DNA of 64,000 nt from Coriolopsis trogii. Lineage: Eukaryota; Basidiomycota; Agaricomycetes; Polyporales; Polyporaceae. The notes below the pieces were generated by a model. It saw only the letters and a list, made by a program, of their open reading frames with translations, made no database searches and was not told the origin of the DNA. The position numbers and the translations under genes were made by a program. How positions within the stretch are numbered: the stretch's first letter is position 1; each line of letters opens with the position of its first letter. Positions 58,557 through 64,000 of the stretch are shown here, in pieces. The DNA is taken from contig JAHYIO010000023.1 of NCBI GenBank assembly GCA_020543525.1, positions 1,426,001-1,490,000 of the forward strand. Reading direction: 5' to 3'.

Positions 58557-59408
58557 TCAGGTGTTGTGGCCGCCCCAGAGGCAGTTCAGTTGCAGTTGGG
58601 AAAGGGAAGGGAACGAGGGCTTCAATAGCGGTTGCAATATGTCGCAGTGGACGATGCGATAGTGATGTAATATCGTGAGGGCAGTGCAGTCCTTGACGAG
58701 TGATAGGAAGGTCCACTGCACCTCGGTCGAGGTTAATGGCCTCTTGTCTTGAATACGCCGCGAGTCATTGGAGAGAGACGTATAATAGTCTATTTGGATG
58801 TGGGACTGCCCAAATGAGGTTCGCGTAAAGGCGCCCTGGTGGTCACTGGCGAGGCCTGCATGCATAGCAGCCTGTTTGGCCAAGTCTCGATAGAAGGCCA
58901 AGTCGGGATCTGTGGTTCCGGAGACATGATTGAAGAAGACAAGACGGATCGCGGTGCGGAGGATGAGGTGAAGATCTGGGTGAGTTGATGAAAGGCGGCG
59001 CGATACAGCCGTCAAGGCAAAGTCCATTCGCAGATAGCCTGTACCGTTTCTATCGGCAACGCGGGTGTTCCGTCGGCGTCGATGTGCACATGCATGCTGT
59101 TCGTGGCTCCAGGTGAGAGTTGGGACCAAGAAGCCACTCAGCCGCCCATCGTGGGCGTCCGACAGTTGAGATGCTCGACGATGACCTGGATTAGTAAATC
59201 CTGATTGCCCTGTGAGTTCCCACGGGCAACCATCGTAGGCGTTTGTTTGCAGCACTTTGGCCGTGTAGGTGAATGTGAGTACTCGCATCGCCAATCGTCG
59301 GGTTTTGTGGGTGCGCACCCCCGCCATTCGATTGCCTCTCGGATTGCCATCCACTAGCCACTCCCAACCCCTATATATCGCTGCTTGTTCTCGCCATGAC
59401 ATCCTCAC
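58557..59408 (-). CDS. possible hypothetical gene (long ORF)
   Basis: A minus-strand frame open for 283 codons, longer than expected by chance at this base composition. A plausible start is the ATG at 59289 (MRVLTFTYTAKVLQTN), or one further upstream. The sequence looks protein-like in its second half (HPDLHLILRTAIRLVFFNHVSG, DPDLAFYRDLAKQAAMHAGLA), but no domain is recognised. The 5' end would overlap the promoter of the divergent PPxY protein gene at 59502. It may be a real lineage-specific gene or a chance ORF. Confidence 0.35.
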   Translation of the reverse strand: MRMSWREQAAIYRGWEWLVDGNPRGNRMAGVRTHKTRRLAMRVLTFTYTAKVLQTNAYDGCPWELTGQSGFTNPGHRRASQLSDAHDGRLSGFLVPTLTWSHEQHACAHRRRRNTRVADRNGTGYLRMDFALTAVSRRLSSTHPDLHLILRTAIRLVFFNHVSGTTDPDLAFYRDLAKQAAMHAGLASDHQGAFTRTSFGQSHIQIDYYTSLSNDSRRIQDKRPLTSTEVQWTFLSLVKDCTALTILHHYRIVHCDILQPLLKPSFPSLSQLQLNCLWGGHNT

Positions 59409-59501
59409 TTCACCTCCTCGCTTCGTCCGAGCTCCTCGCCTTCGACACAGACGTTATCACCTAACAAGACCGTCTCTTCTAAACACCATCCTCATTTCGA
59501 A

Positions 59502-60159
59502 ATGTCTTCCGCTGCATTTGCCTCCACCTCGCGCCCTACCTTCTTCGGTCTCTTCGACCGCCCGGCCACGCCCAATGACATCGAGGCCCAGATACTCCCG
59601 CAGCCCACCCCTGCGGTAGTCCACACCCCACGCGCCCAACGCTCGTCCTCTGACGAAGAAGCGCAAGACGCCTTTGACGCCTTCTTTGGCGTTTCGCACT
59701 CATCCCGGCGTACCCTCAGCCTCTCGGTCACTCGCGATAGTCGCCACGACGAGCGTCGTGAGTCAACGGTCGTCGAGTCGGAGGTGCCTCCTTCCTATGA
59801 AGATTCCCTCGAACCCCCGTCCTATACAGTGGTGTCAGACCAACCCACGCTGGCTATGTACCTTTTCAAGTTTGGGTTTTGTGAGTATCCAGCAGTTATC
59901 GTTTGGGCGAATGATATACTTACTGTTGATTGCAGTATTCCCTCTCTTTTGGTTGGCCGGTGCCCTCATTCTGCTCTCTCCACTCCGTGCTCCTGAAGAC
60001 TGGGAGGCTTCCAAGCCGGAGTACGAACGACAGGAGCTCATCGAGTCCATGCGTCGCACCGAAATCAAGTGGGCAAAGCGATGCCTCGTAGCCTTCATCT
60101 CCTCCACCCTCCTCATCCTGGCCATCGTGCTCAGCGCATTCTTCATCACGCGCGCATGA
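59502..60159 (+). CDS. two-TM protein with paired PPxY motifs
   Basis: Two exons, 59502-59880 and 59936-60159, join in phase to 200 residues. The first 120 residues are hydrophilic and Ser/Pro-rich with acidic patches. Two PPxY motifs lie close together (VPPSYEDSLEPPSYTV), the kind bound by WW domains of Rsp5/Nedd4 ubiquitin ligases. Then come two membrane segments, FPLFWLAGALILLSPL and LVAFISSTLLILAIVLSAFFI, separated by a charged loop of about 40 residues (RAPEDWEASKPEYERQELIESMRRTE). The C-terminus is three to four residues after the second segment. The arrangement suggests a membrane protein linked to ubiquitin-dependent sorting, by analogy only; I do not recognise a named family. Confidence 0.82.
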
Positions 60160-60928
60160 TCGGCCAAGAACCCCATCGCTGCTCTGTCAAAAAGACCACA
60201 AACCGACCTCGCGCGTACCCCTCACGCCGTCCTGTAAACCCCATATCGACCGCCTATCGAGCATAACGCCTGGCGTGGTGCACAACACTCTTTGCCATCT
60301 GGGCAGTGCCTGGCTTTTCCAGTCTCTCATTGTTTATCATTATTGATTCTGTATCGTTATGCCTTCGAACTGTATTATTAGATCAATGCGAGGTTGGGCC
60401 ATGAGTTGAAGAATGATATAATCAATTTAGCTCACACTGCCGTTGGCGCGATGGGCCACTATGAATTGGAATCATGCTATTCCAATGACCACAGGAGATA
60501 AGTACCAATCTAGCATAACTTAAGTCTGCCCTGCACGATGACGTGATGAAGGGAGAAGGGGAAGGGAGCTACCGTTTGGCCATGCCGGCCGAATCGAAGA
60601 GACCCAGTGCGACGCCACAGACGCGTCGAGCGCGCGTATGCCGGTCGTACAGGCGCTGCCAAGTCGAGTCTCTCTCCAGACGTGCCACTACGGCAGAGTG
60701 CCAAGCTACGAGCAGTGAGCAGAGTATCCCACATGTGGACGTGGCTGGCCGAAGTGAGTGAAGAAGAGTTGGGATCCGGCAGGAGCTGCGAGCATACCGG
60801 CGCGGTCCTGACCGCGGGCGCCTGCGAGAACGAGACGTCATACAACGACAGAGCGTATATGTACTTCAGCTCTCTCCACTGCAGTCTCTATCCATTGGGC
60901 CTAGAGTCCTCCCGCTCTATTCTAGACC
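60160..60928. other. intergenic region upstream of PLD1
   Basis: About 770 bases between two plus-strand genes. It contains the 3' UTR of the PPxY protein gene (AT-rich near 60330-60440) and the PLD1 promoter. No gene recognised. Confidence 0.45.
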
Positions 60929-63900
60929 ATGGCATCTGTTGCTAGGCCTCCAGAAGACCTCTTCGAACTCGTCAAACATGCCATTGGCACTCACAAGCAT
61001 ACAGCCGGAGAAGAACAGGAACATCCCTCCACCCCTCCTCTCGCTCAGCCACCCGTAGTGCGTCACGTCCATGCAACGTGTCTTTCATACATGTGACCGA
61101 TACTCTGCTGACTATAGGATGACCCCGTGGCCTTCAATCGCAACCACAACGAAGACGCGAACGGCGACAGGGCATGGACAGACATTGTTGAGCAAGGGGC
61201 ATCCCATCAGGGTAGACAGCCGGAGGTGCGTCGCAACTTGCTGATTCCGCCAGGATGAACCTTACCAGTTTCCGCAGGACAAAGCTCAGCATGGCCAGCA
61301 CGAGCCGCCAGAGGACAATACTCCCACATCTCCCCGTTCCCGTCAATCCTTCCCTGCGTCCAAGTCTTCAACAGACGACCACAAGCAGCAGAGGCATCGT
61401 GGCCTCTCCATCTCTACGCATCGTTCCCCTCCTCCGGGTACTCCTCAGCAGAGAACAGGTCCGCCACGCTCGATCTCCTATAACTACTCCCTCTCCAGTG
61501 CGCATGGTCATGGCTTCTCCCCTACTCCTTCCAGGCAAGGTAGTGGCCATGTGGATTCGCGTATTGAGGAGGATCCAGACAGGGTGTTTGACTTCCCTCC
61601 GACGAGCACGCCTTTCCGTGGCGCGCTCGAGTACGAAGATCCTGAGCAACGCGAACGCGAACGATCCATAGCCCGCAAGCACAAGCGGCGTGAGAGCTAC
61701 TTCCATGACGCGTCCTGGAACCCAATGAAGTGGTTGACGGACTCTCCCCGGGAGACTCCGCGCGAAGAGCTCGAGGGATTCGACTTCTCGCAGCAGGCAC
61801 GGACGGAACATGGACACAAGTCAACCCTTGACAGTCATGAGGAGGGGGAAGGGGGGCCATCAGGTACAGGTGCAGCTACTCCGAAGTCCTCCAAATCAGC
61901 CCCAAGACTCCGCCAGTCCAAGTCTTTGCCCCATATGCAGAGCGACGTTCGGTCGCCTACGACACCCAGATGGGGCAGGCTCAAGTCCTTGTTACCTCAC
62001 ATTGCTGGCCAGGCGAGGACGCACGCACCTGCGCCATCCGCCGTTACCCCCAGCAACGTGAACATCACGGACGAGCTCATCACGGGTGGTCTCGCGACCC
62101 TCATGCTTCGCTTCTGGATCGAACGTGACGAGCGGGGACACCGACGAGTACCCGCGCTCTTCCATAGGCTGCGCATCCGCGTCAGCGACAGTCTGCACCC
62201 GCTTCACGGTAACAAGGCTGTCTTCCGGATCGAGTGCGAGTATGCGAATGGGGCGGTACGATGGGTCGTCTATCGGCAGCTGCGTGAATTCCTGTCTTTG
62301 CACGGGCACTACACGCTATCTAACGCATACAACCGTAATATCGAGACTTTGCCCGAGTTCCCGCTTACGAGTGAGTCCTCCATACCAGCGGTGTGCATGT
62401 ATTGTCCACTCATTCTTATGGCAGCCCTTCCATACTTTAAGTTCCTGAAGGAGCGAGGCAATTACGTAGGGAGGGCAGACTTTGCTCGTTTGCAACGCGA
62501 GACTCTAGAGAACTACTTGATTGGTCTCATACGTGCCGTCGTACGTATTCATCTGGTTTATGTGAGCATTTGCTGATGGAGACACAGATGTTCCATCCTG
62601 CGGTCAACCGGCTTGCTGGCTTCCTCGAATTCGGAGCCCTTACTATCGCGCTTGCGCAGTCTGGAGGTGCACAGTACAAGGCCGGTTTCCTTCGCCTCGA
62701 GGGAGTAGCTCCCAAGGGTGCATTTGGACGGCGAGCCGCCGGATGGCGCGAGAAGAAGAAGCAACGATGGTGTACTGTAAGGGAGAGCTATCTCGTTGCA
62801 ATGGAAGAGATGGGAGAGGTCAGAGTCGTCATGAGCGCTGCATGCATAGTCTCGTGCTAATCCGCCCTGGTCAGCTCACAGTGTGGGACGTCTTCCTCAT
62901 TGACCAAGACTTCGCCATCGAACGGCCAACGAGGTACTACCGACAGGGTTTGCATCTCTTTCAGGGAGAAGAGGACGAGCCGCACGACGAGGAGCTCATG
63001 GCCAACGAGCACGAGACAAAGGCTGAACTCCACGGAACCCAGCCACGGAAGCGCCTCGCGTCCACAGTCGGATCTATCAAGAGCTCCATCTCCAAGGTTC
63101 TCCACGTTGGTGGGCACAAGCATCACGGTCACGATCATACCCGTAACAGCACGTCTCCCAATCACCTCAGTCCTAACGGGATATACGGAGACCACCGGCA
63201 GTCGCATGAAACGACCATGTCTGACTCGTCGAGTAGCATCTCGGGCCCTTCGACACGCCCATTGACGCCCATGCTTGATCCCTCGACGAACACGAATCCG
63301 CTGGAACAACAGGGACACGAGAACGAGCACGACGAGCACGCGCCCGAGAACGCTGCAAAGCACAAGAAGAAGAGCTCGAAGGACGTCTCGAAGCATGTGT
63401 TCTACGTCGTGAACTCGCAGACGCGGCTGAAGTTGTATGCGAAGAACGAACGGCAGATGCTACAGTGGATTGCGGCGTTTGAGAGGGTTGCGAGGGAAAG
63501 CCATTATACAGGCAAGAACCGGTTTGATAGTTTTGCGCCTATACGGCTGAACGTGGCTGCCCAGTGGTTGGTCGATGGGGTGAGTAGCGCTCGTATCTGT
63601 GTGTGTGTTGTGTCGAAGGTCATTGGTTGGGATGCAGCGCGACTACTTCTGGAACCTGTCGAGAGCGATTTTGCTTGCGAAGGAGAGTATCATGATTCAT
63701 GACTGGTGGTTGTCTCCCGGTAGGTTATCCTTGCAGTTCCCCTCGGACCAATGGCTCAACAAACGACAGAGCTACAGATGAGGAGACCCAACAAGGAAAA
63801 GTATCGCCTGGATCGACTCCTAGAGAAGAAAGCCAACGAGGGCGTGAAGATCTACATTATCTTATAGTACGCTCCTTCCGATATACGGCTCTATCCCCCA

Positions 63901-64000
63901 TGTGTTGACATCCTTGCAGCCTAGAGGTCTCGAGCAGGACTACGCCCACGGACAGCCAGTGAGTTTAACAACATTGAAGTGGACTCTAGTCTCATGTTTC
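60929..64000 (+). CDS. PLD1: phospholipase D1 (PX-PH-PLD), 5' part
   Basis: Starts with MASVARPPEDLFELVKHAIG at 60929 and runs off the right edge of the window. It encodes a fungal Spo14/PLD1-type enzyme that cleaves phosphatidylcholine to phosphatidic acid and choline. After a long disordered Ser/Pro/His-rich N-terminus comes the PX domain (about 62060-62660, with VFRIECEYANGAVRWVVYRQLREFLSLH and FHPAVNRLAGFLEFGAL). The PH domain follows (YKAGFLRLEG, KKKQRWCTVRESYLV, VWDVFLIDQDF), interrupted by a His/Lys/Asp-rich insertion (about 62970-63390). The start of the catalytic region is visible: RDYFWNLSRAILLAKESIMIHDWWLSPE, KYRLDRLLEKKANEGVKIYIIL and, in the last exon, EVSSRTTPTDSQ. The HKD motifs are beyond the window. 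Multiple short introns. Confidence 0.95.

Overview
The window is nuclear DNA of a filamentous basidiomycete, most likely a mushroom-forming Agaricomycete. Genes lie on both strands and are cut by many short introns of about 50-70 nt with GT...AG ends and CTRAY-like branch sites. Codon use favours G/C at third positions, and several products are typical of fungi: a Kre9/Knh1-like GPI-anchored wall protein, a secreted double-psi beta-barrel protein, a Zn2Cys6 regulator with a fungal transcription factor domain, and a Bzz1 F-BAR protein. No phage, bacterial operon, CRISPR array or intact transposon was seen. Gene models were built by hand: exons were joined where splice sites kept both the reading frame and a recognisable protein family intact, so boundaries described as uncertain should be treated that way.

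Layout. 1-2.5 kb: 3' part of a Red1-like zf-C3H1 protein (+). 3.1-4.1 kb: Kre9/Knh1-like GPI protein (-). 6.1-7.2 kb and 7.8-9.9 kb: two hypothetical proteins (+), the second large and charged. 11.8-13.0 kb: intronless mannitol-1-phosphate 5-dehydrogenase (-). 14.3-15.1 kb: a tentative three-exon gene with a hydrophobic C-terminus (+). 16.4-17.0 kb: secreted RlpA-like protein (-) with a clear TATA box. 19.7-23.0 kb: BZZ1 (+). 25.2-26.7 kb: CAF1/POP2 deadenylase (+). 30.9-32.9 kb: CENP-B-type DNA-binding protein (+). 34.6-35.3 kb: UPF0390/LYDG10-like small basic protein (-).

38.6-40.3 kb: NDUFA9-like complex I subunit (+). 40.8-41.3 kb: TOM22 (-), head-to-head with a Zn2Cys6 transcription factor at 41.7-45.3 kb (+). 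45.8 kb: intron-containing tRNA-Pro(AGG) (-). 47.4-49.7 kb: SAS10/UTP3 (-). 50.3-50.9 kb: mitochondrial ribosomal protein mL58/MRPL20 (-). 52.1 kb: an 82-residue protein (+). 53.0-54.3 kb: Ure2/YfcG-type glutathione transferase with a presequence-like N-terminus (-). 55.7-57.8 kb: FAD-dependent monooxygenase (+). 58.6-59.4 kb: long ORF of unknown status (-). 59.5-60.2 kb: two-TM protein with PPxY motifs (+). 60.9 kb to the end: 5' part of phospholipase D1 (+).

The genes form no obvious pathway cluster. They are mainly housekeeping functions (mRNA decay, ribosome biogenesis, mitochondrial import, respiration and translation, actin and membrane dynamics, lipid signalling) separated by long gene-poor stretches at 17-19.7, 26.7-30.9 and 35.3-38.6 kb. 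The most striking observations concern gene structure: a 6-nt microexon that supplies one of the six zinc-binding cysteines of the regulator, and a 12-nt microexon followed by a GC-AG intron in BZZ1. No wholly new biological system was identified.
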